Source: Paenibacillus sp. FSL R10-2782
Lineage (GTDB): Bacteria; Bacillota; Bacilli; Paenibacillales; Paenibacillaceae
Reading direction: 5' to 3'
DNA length: 64,000 nucleotides
Assembly (NCBI RefSeq): GCF_038592985.1
Contig: NZ_CP151951.1
Span: 4,331,001-4,395,000 of the forward strand
Below, piece after piece: positions 14,167-22,038 of the stretch (the stretch's first letter is position 1; the number at the start of each line of letters is the position of its first letter). Made by a program: the position numbers and the translations under genes. A model generated the notes under the pieces. That model was given only the letters and a program-made list of their open reading frames with translations. It did no database searches and was not told the DNA's origin.

Positions 14167-15273
14167 ATGTCCACATTAGTTACACCCTTTACAGACCGCA
14201 GAATGGCGGAGATTGTAGAAAAGGTACAGAACGGCATCCGTTTGAACCTTGAAGATGGTATATATTTGTACGAAACTGACGATATTCTCACACTGGGTCA
14301 GTTAGCTAACGAAGCGAATTTACGCAAGAACGGAAAAAAGGTTTATTTTATTGAGAATATGAGCCTGTACTTCACCAATGTATGCGAAGCGCGCTGCGCG
14401 TTCTGTAATTTCCGCAAGGATCAGGGGGAAGACGGCTCTTATACTTTGTCCGGGCAGGAAATGATTGATTATGTTGAGCAGCATATCCATCCGGGCGTGA
14501 GAGAATTCCATATCGTAGGCGGTCATAATAATCATGTGCCTTTCCAATACTATGTAGACTCATTGAAGGCGCTGAATGAAAAGTACCCCAACGTTACACT
14601 CAAAGCTTACACCGCAGCGGAAATTGACTTTTTCACACGCATTAGCGGCTTGAGCATTAAAGAAGTGCTTCAGGAGCTGCAAAAGGCAGGACTTCAAACC
14701 TTGACCGGCGGTGGCGCAGAGATTTTATCAGATGAGTATCGCCAAAAAATGCGTGTCACCAAAGCGAATGTAGATCGCTATCTTGAGGTTCATCGCACGG
14801 CTCACAATCTCGGCATGAGAACTCATACGACGATGTTGTACGGTTCGGTTGAATCCTACGAGGATCGTATTGAACATATGCTGCAAATCCGTGCATTGCA
14901 GGACGAAACGAACGGATTTATGGTATTTATACCATTGTCCATGCAGCCGAAAAGCAAAAATGCCAACATCATGCGTCGCAACTCTGCTTACGAGGATCTC
15001 AAAACCATTGCGATCAGCCGCCTGATGCTGGACAATATCGACCATGTCAAAGCTTACTTCATTAATATTGGTCCGCAATTGACGCAGGTCGCACTGACCT
15101 TCGGCGCATCGGACGTCCATGGTACGATTGTGCGTGAGCAAATCAGCCATGCCGCAGGTGCACTGACCCCGGCGGGTTTGACCCGTAAAGAGCTGATCTG
15201 GCTGGTCAAAGGTGCAGGACGCATCCCGGTTGAACGGGACACCTTCTATAACGAAATCGAAGTTTTCGAATAA
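14167..15273 (+). CDS. mqnE: aminofutalosine synthase
   Basis: A 368-residue radical-SAM enzyme. It joins the carboxyvinyl-oxybenzoate intermediate to SAM-derived adenosine to give 6-amino-6-deoxyfutalosine in the futalosine route to menaquinone. The [4Fe-4S] motif C-x3-C-x2-C is CEARCAFC at about residues 73-80, and TGGGAEI with the following R-x-K segment is typical of the MqnE/CofH group. The gene has its own promoter at 13916-13944 and GAAGGAGGAATAGGC as ribosome site. A UbiD-type decarboxylase at 22.0-23.8 kb may do a later step. MqnC is the main alternative, but the length and motifs favour MqnE. Confidence 0.88.
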   Translation: MSTLVTPFTDRRMAEIVEKVQNGIRLNLEDGIYLYETDDILTLGQLANEANLRKNGKKVYFIENMSLYFTNVCEARCAFCNFRKDQGEDGSYTLSGQEMIDYVEQHIHPGVREFHIVGGHNNHVPFQYYVDSLKALNEKYPNVTLKAYTAAEIDFFTRISGLSIKEVLQELQKAGLQTLTGGGAEILSDEYRQKMRVTKANVDRYLEVHRTAHNLGMRTHTTMLYGSVESYEDRIEHMLQIRALQDETNGFMVFIPLSMQPKSKNANIMRRNSAYEDLKTIAISRLMLDNIDHVKAYFINIGPQLTQVALTFGASDVHGTIVREQISHAAGALTPAGLTRKELIWLVKGAGRIPVERDTFYNEIEVFE

Positions 15274-15497
15274 AAGCCATATCGGATTTCCCACAAGCTG
15301 CCCCGGAATTTTCTGGTCTGTCTGCCTATAGGCGGGCCGGGAACCCGGTTTTACAACAACAAAAAACCTGTGTCTGATCGGAAACATTGAATTTGCATGT
15401 CGTCGGGATAAGGCGTAATTTGAAGGCGAACAAGGTTTCCTGATGAGGCACCAGACCATTTGCCGGGGACACGGCAGCGAAAGGACGGCGGATTTTG

Positions 15498-16565
15498 ATG
15501 AAAAATTTCGTTATTCTGGGAGGCGGCTACGGTGGCCTTACCATTGCCAAGGAATTACTGAATAAGCATATTCCCGATGATGTCCAAGTTATTTTAGTGG
15601 ATCGAATGCCCTTTCAGGGATTGAAAACAGAATACTACGCTCTCGCGGCGGGGACGGTATCTGATTTTGATTTACGGGTACATTTTCCCGATGAACAACG
15701 GCTCATTCGCAAATATGGGGAAGTTACTTCAATGGATCTGGAAAATAAAATCGTACATTTTCAGGATGGCGAGCCGTTGCCCTATGAGCAGCTTGTGATT
15801 GCACTGGGCTGTACTGACCGTTTTCACAACACACCGGGGGCTGAAGAGCATAGCTGTACCATCCAGTCCTTTAACAATACACGTCAAACGTATCTGCGCC
15901 TGAATGAAATCAAGCCTTACGGACATGTGCATATTGTAGGTGGCGGCCTGAGCGGCGTTGAGATTGCGGCGGAATTGCGCGAAAGCCGCACAGATTTGAA
16001 TATTACCATTATGGATCGGGGCGAGCGGGTGCTGTCGGCATTCCCGCAGCGTTTGTCTGCCTATGTGCATGCCTGGTTTAAGGAGCATCAAGTCGATGCA
16101 TTGAATCATGTCGGGGTTTCCCGCATTGAGCCGGGTGCTATTTACAATCATGATGAAGAAATTGTGACGGATGCGGTTGTATGGACAGCCGGGATTCAAC
16201 CCGTGAAAATCGTGCAGGATTTAGCTGTGCCCAAAGACCCTCAAGGCCGCATTGTACTAAACGAATATTACCAAATCCCGGATCATCCCGAGGTGTACGT
16301 GGTCGGAGACTGTGCCAGTCTCCCCTACTCTCCAAGTGCCCAGGCAGCGGAGGTGCAAGGTGAACAGATTGCACACATTGTACACGACCTGTGGAAAGGC
16401 CACACGCCTCACCCGCATCCTTTGAAGCTGCGTGGTACATTGGGTGCGCTTGGCAAGAAGGCCGGATTCGGCTACGGCTTTATGGGCAGTACATCTTTGC
16501 GTGGACGAGTACCACGCCTGCTCAAAAGCGGTGTGCTCTGGAAGTCCAAACGGCATTTTGGATAA
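15498..16565 (+). CDS. yutJ: type II NADH dehydrogenase-like flavoprotein (YutJ-like)
   Basis: A 355-residue FAD/NAD(P)-dependent oxidoreductase. The N-terminal FAD site is ILGGGYGGL, the second dinucleotide-binding site is VHIVGGGLSGVEIAAEL at about residue 150, and the late FAD contact is VYVVGDCASLP at about residue 275. These are the hallmarks of NDH-2 enzymes that pass electrons from NADH to menaquinone at the membrane. It lies next to yutM, yuzB and yutI as YutJ does in Bacillus. ATG at 15498 follows AAAGGACGGCGG. The 221-bp gap before it holds no recognised element. Confidence 0.88.
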   Translation: MKNFVILGGGYGGLTIAKELLNKHIPDDVQVILVDRMPFQGLKTEYYALAAGTVSDFDLRVHFPDEQRLIRKYGEVTSMDLENKIVHFQDGEPLPYEQLVIALGCTDRFHNTPGAEEHSCTIQSFNNTRQTYLRLNEIKPYGHVHIVGGGLSGVEIAAELRESRTDLNITIMDRGERVLSAFPQRLSAYVHAWFKEHQVDALNHVGVSRIEPGAIYNHDEEIVTDAVVWTAGIQPVKIVQDLAVPKDPQGRIVLNEYYQIPDHPEVYVVGDCASLPYSPSAQAAEVQGEQIAHIVHDLWKGHTPHPHPLKLRGTLGALGKKAGFGYGFMGSTSLRGRVPRLLKSGVLWKSKRHFG

Positions 16566-16584
16566 TCTGTTGGTATAACAAACA

Positions 16585-16617
16585 AAGAAGAACCGCTCTG
16601 GGAGCGGTTCTTTTTTG
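16585..16617. terminator. terminator after yutJ
   Basis: AAGAACCGCTC-TGG-GAGCGGTTCTT followed by TTTTG; a strong stem that can stop plus-strand transcription. Confidence 0.88.
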
Positions 16618-16686
16618 TTTTGGGTATGGTATGGAAGGCTCGTTATATCATAGCCAGAACAAAGCAGGCTGACAAAGGATTACATC

Positions 16687-16944
16687 TTAGTCGAGATCAA
16701 GGTTATCCCACGCCTCGGCTTCTTTGATTTTGTTCATAATCACTTCGTACAGCAGCTCGGCTGTATCGGCAGATACAATCTCGCCGTTGACCATCGCATA
16801 CGGTTCTGCATTGCACTGACCACAATTGCTGAGACAGCCGTATTCAATGACGTCATAATCCGGATTTTGCTCCAGTCTGGACATGATCTCATCGGTGCCA
16901 AAATGCATATTGCTGGTGCAAAATTCAATGATGGGTCTTAACAT
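16687..16944 (-). CDS. yuzB: YuzB/DUF1450 family protein
   Basis: An 85-residue protein starting MLRPIIEFCTSN. The Cys pattern (EFCTSN, then GCLSNCGQC) matches the DUF1450/YuzB family, which resembles thioredoxin-like [2Fe-2S] ferredoxin modules. The Cys residues could bind a cluster or metal. It is next to and divergent from yutI, the same arrangement as in Bacillus genomes, so a link to Fe-S chemistry is likely but not shown. ATG at 16944 has only a weak GGGTG ribosome site. Confidence 0.85.
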   Translation of the reverse strand: MLRPIIEFCTSNMHFGTDEIMSRLEQNPDYDVIEYGCLSNCGQCNAEPYAMVNGEIVSADTAELLYEVIMNKIKEAEAWDNLDLD

Positions 16945-17030
16945 TTTTTCACCCGCTTTGGTCGACGGGCATTTTAATTTGGCCCGCTTTGTAATATAAT
17001 AAAAAGGTATAGGAAAGGAGTTGAATTCTA

Positions 17031-17276
17031 ATGAGCGAAACACAAAGCGTTCAAATGTATGATGAAGTAGCAGATGTACTGGATAAGCTTCGTCCGTTCC
17101 TGCAACGCGATGGCGGCGACGTTGAGCTGGTTGATGTTGAAGACGGCATCGTTAAGCTGAAGCTGGTAGGCGCTTGCGGCAGTTGCCCAAGTTCCACAAT
17201 CACGCTGAAAGCAGGGATTGAACGCGCTCTTCTCGAAGAAGTCGACGGCGTCCAAGAAGTGGTACAAGTATTCTAA
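17031..17276 (+). CDS. yutI: NifU-like Fe-S scaffold/carrier
   Basis: An 81-residue protein made only of the NifU C-terminal domain. It carries the conserved [14 protein letters not shown] and the cluster-binding C-x2-C in GACGSCPSS near residue 55. Such Nfu proteins carry [4Fe-4S] clusters to target enzymes. It starts at ATG 17031 with AGGAAAGGAG upstream. It ends before a strong terminator. Confidence 0.93.
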   Translation: MSETQSVQMYDEVADVLDKLRPFLQRDGGDVELVDVEDGIVKLKLVGACGSCPSSTITLKAGIERALLEEVDGVQEVVQVF

Positions 17277-17297
17277 TGCTTGATGCATAATGATCAT

Positions 17298-17337
17298 GAG
17301 AGTCTTGACTTCGATAACGAAGCTCAAGACTCTTTTT
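17298..17337. terminator. terminator after yutI
   Basis: GAGAGTCTTGA ... TCAAGACTC then TTTTTT, a long stem that ends yutI. Confidence 0.85.
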
Positions 17338-17368
17338 TGTGTGACGGGGCTTACTCGATCTTAATCCC

Positions 17369-18133
17369 TTATATGATCGGCCGAATCGGGTCCAGCCCTC
17401 CTGACACATCCATAATGTTGCCTGTGATAAAATCCGAATCCTCATCACACAAATAAGCAATCACTCGTGCAATGTCCTCTCCACTGCCTGGACGTCCACG
17501 AGGTGTCTCTTTATCCTGCAAGCCGATGACTTCGGCAATTGACTTTTCCTTGTTCGCCCCCCGGATATCCCCGGGACAAACCATATTGACCGTGATACCA
17601 TAAGGAGCTTCTTCCACAGCCAGTGACTTTGTAAAGGAAACCAGCCCCACCTTGGCGGCTGCGTACACGGCGCGATGCGGCCAAGCTCGTGCTTCTCCAG
17701 CATGACCAAAGCCAAAATGAATAATACGTCCCCATTGCTGGTTCCGCATATGAGGTAGTACCAGATGATCCAGCAGCATCGTACCGACCAGATTCCCCTG
17801 AATCATGGCATGAATCTCGGCTACACTGTAATCTGCAAACAAGCGACGTTCCCTAATAAACGGTCCGGCGTTATTTACCATAATATCTACGCCGCCCAGC
17901 CGATCCTGTACTGCACTGATCAGCCTTGTAATATCCTCCTGAATCGAAATATCTCCTTGCAAAGACAGGCAGCGTACTCCCTTGGCTTCAATCACCTGCC
18001 TAAGCTCTTCGGCTTCAGTTTGGCTATGCACATAGTTTAGTACAATGTCACAACCTTCATCAGCCAGACGCAGAGCGGTCATTTTACCTAATCCTTTGGC
18101 ACTGCCCGTTATAAGCGCGACTTTGTGTCTCAA
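17369..18133 (-). CDS. SDR-family oxidoreductase, YtkK-like
   Basis: A 254-residue short-chain dehydrogenase. The cofactor site is TGSAKGLG near the N-terminus, NNAG is at about residue 90, and the catalytic pair is in YAAAK at about residue 160. The Ser that normally lies 13 residues before the Tyr falls in HFGFGHAG and is not Ser, so classical catalysis is doubtful. This pattern resembles B. subtilis YtkK. The substrate is unknown. It is a single gene with AGGAGGAAAAC before the ATG. Confidence 0.85.
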   Translation of the reverse strand: MRHKVALITGSAKGLGKMTALRLADEGCDIVLNYVHSQTEAEELRQVIEAKGVRCLSLQGDISIQEDITRLISAVQDRLGGVDIMVNNAGPFIRERRLFADYSVAEIHAMIQGNLVGTMLLDHLVLPHMRNQQWGRIIHFGFGHAGEARAWPHRAVYAAAKVGLVSFTKSLAVEEAPYGITVNMVCPGDIRGANKEKSIAEVIGLQDKETPRGRPGSGEDIARVIAYLCDEDSDFITGNIMDVSGGLDPIRPII

Positions 18134-18207
18134 CAGTTTTCCTCCTCTTCACAGAGAACGGTCACCCCCAAGTATAAAATATTTAGGCTTCGCCTACAAC
18201 TCCAAGT

Positions 18208-18252
18208 AAAAAGAAACCCCAAATCCTCTTGTTCAAGAGAATCGGGGTTTGG
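18208..18252 (-). terminator. terminator of the metNPQ operon
   Basis: On the minus strand AACCCCGATTCTCTTG-...-AAGAGGATTTGGGGTT followed by TCTTTTT; a strong long stem after metQ. Confidence 0.8.
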
Positions 18253-18276
18253 GTTCAAAGCGTTCTTGTGTCCAGC

Positions 18277-19119
18277 TTAAAATGCCGGGATAATCGCGCC
18301 CTGGTATTTGTCTTCGATGAATTTTTTAGTTTCCGGGGATTGCAAAGCCTTGATCAGCTTCTGAATCGCTTCGGAATCTTTATTATCAGGACGCGCTACC
18401 AAAACATTGGCATATGGGGAATCCTTGTCTTCCAGTGCCAGTGCATCCTTCGTCGGGTTCAGCTTCGCTTCCAGAGCATAGTTCGTGTTGATCAGAGCAA
18501 TATCCACTTCAGGTAACTGACGTGGCAGCATAGCCGCTTCCAGCTCCTTGAATTTCAGGTTTTTCGGGTTTTCTGTAATATCTTTTACTGTAGCTTCGAT
18601 GTTGCTTGCGTCTTTCAGCTTGATCAGACCTTGTTTCTCCAGCAACAGCAATGCACGTCCTCCATTGGTTGCATCGTTAGGAATGGCAACTGTTGCACCG
18701 TCCGGAAGTTCATCAAGCTTTTTATATTTTTGCGAGTAGATACCGAATGGCTCCAGATGAACCGCGCCTACAGATACCAGGTCCATTTTGCGCTCTTTGT
18801 TCATAACATCCATGTATGGTACATGTTGATAGAAGTTAGCATCCAGTTGCTTGTCGAACAATTGTACGTTTGGCTGTACGTAGTCGTTAAACTGAACGAC
18901 TTGAAGACGAACGCCCTCTTTTTCCAACTGTGGCTTGATCGCTTCCAAAATTTCCGCATGCGGTACAGGAGAAGCGCCAACTTTCAGCTCAACTTCGCGT
19001 GGTGACCCGCCTGTATTTTGGGTCGCATTGTTTGTATCGGATGTCGTGCTTTTCGTACCGCAAGCTGCCAGTACCGCAATTAATGTCAAGCTTAATACGG
19101 CCAATACCCATTTTTTCAT
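18277..19119 (-). CDS. metQ: methionine ABC transporter substrate-binding lipoprotein
   Basis: A 280-residue NlpA/MetQ lipoprotein that binds methionine outside the membrane. It has a signal peptide ending in the lipobox LAAC at residues 17-20, then VGASPVPHAEILE, which is the family hallmark, and later FNDYVQPNVQL and DANFYQHVPYMD. It is the last gene of metN-metP-metQ behind an S-box riboswitch. The substrate could include D-methionine or methionine sulfoxides. Confidence 0.95.
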   Translation of the reverse strand: MKKWVLAVLSLTLIAVLAACGTKSTTSDTNNATQNTGGSPREVELKVGASPVPHAEILEAIKPQLEKEGVRLQVVQFNDYVQPNVQLFDKQLDANFYQHVPYMDVMNKERKMDLVSVGAVHLEPFGIYSQKYKKLDELPDGATVAIPNDATNGGRALLLLEKQGLIKLKDASNIEATVKDITENPKNLKFKELEAAMLPRQLPEVDIALINTNYALEAKLNPTKDALALEDKDSPYANVLVARPDNKDSEAIQKLIKALQSPETKKFIEDKYQGAIIPAF

Positions 19120-19194
19120 GTGATTACCCCTCCAATGAATTGTAATGTTCAGGATTCAGACGCCCTGATCAATAAGGATTTCTATATGGTTTCC

Positions 19195-19863
19195 CTATTT
19201 TCGAGTATAATGCCGCACCAGACGGTCTCCCGCCATTTGCAGCAATTGCACCAGTACGACCATCAGTATGACCGCAACGATCATGACAGCCGTTTCATAA
19301 CGGTAGTATCCGTAGTTGATAGCTAGTGTACCCAAACCACCGCCCCCAATCATACCGGACATTGCTGTATAGGATACCAGCGTAACGACGGTAATCGTTA
19401 ATGCGGCGAGCAGACCCGGCAGGGCCTCACGCAGCAGCACCCGACGGATAATCTGCCCTGTAGAGGCGCCCATGGCTTGTGCAGCCTCGATAACACCCTT
19501 GTCCACTTCGCGCAATGACGTCTCCACGAGACGGGCGAAGAATGGCGCAGCACCAATGACCAGCGGTGGAATCGTACCCAGCACTCCCGTGGAAGTCCCC
19601 ACCAGCGACCGTGTAAAAGGAATCAGTGCAACAATCAAAATAATAAACGGTACGGACCGCAAAATGTTAACGATAAAGGAAAGTACAACGTATATCACCT
19701 TCATCAGACTCCATGAGGAGCGGCTTGCCAGAAATAATAAAACCCCAAGCGGCAGACCAATAATAAGGGTGAACAACGCAGATGCACCGAGCATCTGGAG
19801 TGTCTCTAAAGTAGAGTTACCTAGTTCTTCCCAACTCACTTGCGAAAAATCAAGTTCACTCAT
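19195..19863 (-). CDS. metP: methionine ABC transporter permease
   Basis: A 222-residue integral membrane protein with about five helices and the ABC permease EAA loop (EAAQAMGASTGQIIRRVLL, about residues 130-150). It is the membrane channel of the methionine importer. It overlaps the end of metN by 4 nt (ATGA). The MetI/MetP family length is normal. Confidence 0.95.
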   Translation of the reverse strand: MSELDFSQVSWEELGNSTLETLQMLGASALFTLIIGLPLGVLLFLASRSSWSLMKVIYVVLSFIVNILRSVPFIILIVALIPFTRSLVGTSTGVLGTIPPLVIGAAPFFARLVETSLREVDKGVIEAAQAMGASTGQIIRRVLLREALPGLLAALTITVVTLVSYTAMSGMIGGGGLGTLAINYGYYRYETAVMIVAVILMVVLVQLLQMAGDRLVRHYTRK

Positions 19864-20882
19864 TGTCCGATCACCTCCACATCAAGTCCCTGACCGGACA
19901 CCTCGCGCAGCGTGTGCTCAATATCCTCCTGATTTCCTTCAAAACGGACGATAAGCTGCCCATAGGGTACGTTTTTAATCGTGGAGATAGTTCCCTGCAA
20001 GATCGCAAAATCAACCCCGGTGCTACGGGCTGTACGTGACAGAATCGCATCATATGTCTTGCTGCCCAAAAATGAAATCCGTACAACATGCGCCGATTCG
20101 CCGCCACCCGCGGCTGCAATGGCTGCTTGCAGCTCCTCGGGATGCTCAGACTCCCGCTGGATAAAGTCCTTGGTTACTTGACGCTGCGGCTTGAGGAATA
20201 CTTCTGCCACCGGACCTTGCTCCACGATGTCGCCCTGATGAATGACACCAACACGATCACAGATGCTTTGAATGACATGCATTTCATGCGTAATCAGCAC
20301 GATGGTCAAATTAAAACGCTGGTTAATGTCTAACAGCAATTTGAGGATGGACCCTGTCGTCTGTGGATCAAGCGCCGAGGTCGCCTCGTCGCACAGCAGT
20401 ACATGAGGATCACTGGCAAGCGCCCGTGCAATACCAACCCGCTGCTTCTGTCCGCCCGAAAGCTGTGACGGATATTTCCCACTGTGCTCTTCCAGACCGA
20501 CCAGTTCCAGCAGTTCACGAACCTTCTGGTCCAGCTTTTGCTTCGGCGTATTCACCAGACGCAGCGGAAATGCAATATTGTCATACACCGTAGCCGAGGA
20601 TAACAAATTAAAATGCTGAAAGATCATTCCGATTTTACGACGTTGCTTCTGTAGCTGTGATTGGCCCACGGTGGCGAGATTCACACCATCTACCCATACT
20701 TCACCTGAAGTGGGTCGTTCCAATAAATTAATACAGCGGATCAGCGTACTTTTCCCCGCCCCGGAATGACCGATGACTCCAAATATTTCACCACGCTCTA
20801 TGGAAAGATTCAAACCGGACAGCGCACTAACGCGTCGGCTGCCTTTGCCATAATGCTTGGTTAATTGCTTAAGCTCTATCAA
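19860..20882 (-). CDS. metN: methionine ABC transporter ATP-binding protein
   Basis: A 340-residue ATPase. It shows Walker A (GHSGAGKST), the ABC signature LSGGQKQR, Walker B with LLCDEATSALD and the switch His (ITHEMH). The C-terminal about 75 residues form the NIL domain, which in MetN binds methionine and inhibits transport when the cell is replete. It is the first gene of the operon, about 60 nt after the S-box terminator. Confidence 0.96.
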   Translation of the reverse strand: MIELKQLTKHYGKGSRRVSALSGLNLSIERGEIFGVIGHSGAGKSTLIRCINLLERPTSGEVWVDGVNLATVGQSQLQKQRRKIGMIFQHFNLLSSATVYDNIAFPLRLVNTPKQKLDQKVRELLELVGLEEHSGKYPSQLSGGQKQRVGIARALASDPHVLLCDEATSALDPQTTGSILKLLLDINQRFNLTIVLITHEMHVIQSICDRVGVIHQGDIVEQGPVAEVFLKPQRQVTKDFIQRESEHPEELQAAIAAAGGGESAHVVRISFLGSKTYDAILSRTARSTGVDFAILQGTISTIKNVPYGQLIVRFEGNQEDIEHTLREVSGQGLDVEVIGQ

Positions 20883-20944
20883 CGTGCTGCGACCCCCTTC
20901 ACTCTTCCTTACCCTTTTAAGCGACTTTCATCTCTATGATGATA

Positions 20945-21135
20945 CAAAAAGAGCCCCTTTCACAGAATGAAAAGGGCCCCCATCATACGAACCTGTTCTC
21001 ATCTGTCAAAACCGCTATAACTCTAGCGGTTTTGTAGGAATTAGCACCATAACGTTCCCTTCCGGTGTACCATACCGGAAAAGAACGGGTTGCCGGGCTT
21101 CATCGGGCCAGTCCCTCCACCTCTCTGGATAAGAA
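20945..21135 (-). ncRNA. S-box (SAM-I) riboswitch with terminator
   Basis: On the minus strand the aptamer starts CTTATCCAGAGAGG, continues GGGACTGGCCCGATGAAG and GCCCGGCAACC, and later shows AAGGGAACG and ATGGTGCTAATTCC; P1 closes with GATGAGA. This is the full S-box signature. It is followed by a GGGGCCC... / ...AAAGGGGCTC hairpin and TTTTT, the terminator. SAM binding favours termination, so metNPQ is expressed when methionine is short. Confidence 0.96.
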
Positions 21136-21218
21136 AAATATGTTAAACTCCAGCTTTAGCTGTCCGTTAAATTTATATTTAAAATCATAATTCAAGCATT
21201 TTTCTGAAACTAGATTTC

Positions 21219-21247
21219 AGTATAGATATTTTACATAGCTTTGTCAA
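21219..21247 (-). promoter_or_regulatory. promoter of the metNPQ operon
   Basis: Consensus TTGACA (21242-21247), 17-bp spacer, TATACT (21219-21224) on the minus strand, about 80 nt before the riboswitch aptamer. Confidence 0.88.
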
Positions 21248-21266
21248 AGGATATTTTCTAACATAA

Positions 21267-21986
21267 TTATGGACGGACTGCCCGGTTCTCCCAATGTTTG
21301 ACCGTATAACGAAAGGCTGTTGCCAAGGAACGATTCACCATTTCCAGTCCTTGCTTCAAATCCTCCAAATGATGATCCAAATCCTCCAGTTGTATCTTGC
21401 CGTACAAAGCGCGATGCCGCTGCCAGAGATCATCCTGCATCTCCGTATTCATATAGTGTATTTCCGTATTCCGACGCTTGCGTAGCCGATTGATCGCGTC
21501 AGTGTATGAGTCCTTGATATCATTTAAGCTGTCCGTCATTACAGGATGCATCTTCAAATATTTGAATTGCCGCAGCACTGTAAAATAAGAATAATGCGGC
21601 TTATACTCGCCTGTTTTCAGATCATACAGATCATTGAGCCAGTTCCCGAGCTTATCCAAAATGGAAAATACCCTCACAAACCCATCCTTATAAAAGAATA
21701 CGTACAGCGCGTAATCCGATTTTTCATCAACGCTCATATCCTCGGCATAACCAGCTTTGACCTTCGTTCGGAAAAAGGCGGCAGCATGATGGCTCTGCTC
21801 CAGCTCATCCAGAGATGACATCAGGCCGCGTGTCAAAATATCCGCTTTGCGAAAATCATGAGTCGGATCTCCGCTGGCCTGAATATGCCGCTCCAGCATT
21901 TTCAGCATGTCTGACATGCTATTCATAGCATCGAGTAGAATGCCCTTGTTCACACGCGGCGGCTCGCCTAGCAGCTTGCGTATCAT
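21267..21986 (-). CDS. Cthe_2314-like HEPN family protein
   Basis: A 239-residue all-helical protein. The N-terminal half has long helices (LLDAMNSMSDMLKMLERHIQ). The C-terminal half carries RRNTEIHYMN at about residue 175, an R-x4-H motif like that of HEPN domains. The overall pattern fits the Cthe_2314-like HEPN family, which is a guess from memory of the family. No toxin partner is next to it. Function unknown; it lies 52 nt downstream of the UbiD-type gene and could share its transcript. Confidence 0.6.
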   Translation of the reverse strand: MIRKLLGEPPRVNKGILLDAMNSMSDMLKMLERHIQASGDPTHDFRKADILTRGLMSSLDELEQSHHAAAFFRTKVKAGYAEDMSVDEKSDYALYVFFYKDGFVRVFSILDKLGNWLNDLYDLKTGEYKPHYSYFTVLRQFKYLKMHPVMTDSLNDIKDSYTDAINRLRKRRNTEIHYMNTEMQDDLWQRHRALYGKIQLEDLDHHLEDLKQGLEMVNRSLATAFRYTVKHWENRAVRP

Positions 21987-22038
21987 GCTAACGCCTCCTT
22001 TTATAATGTAAAATCAGGTTGTTGGGTTGGTCAGGGCG

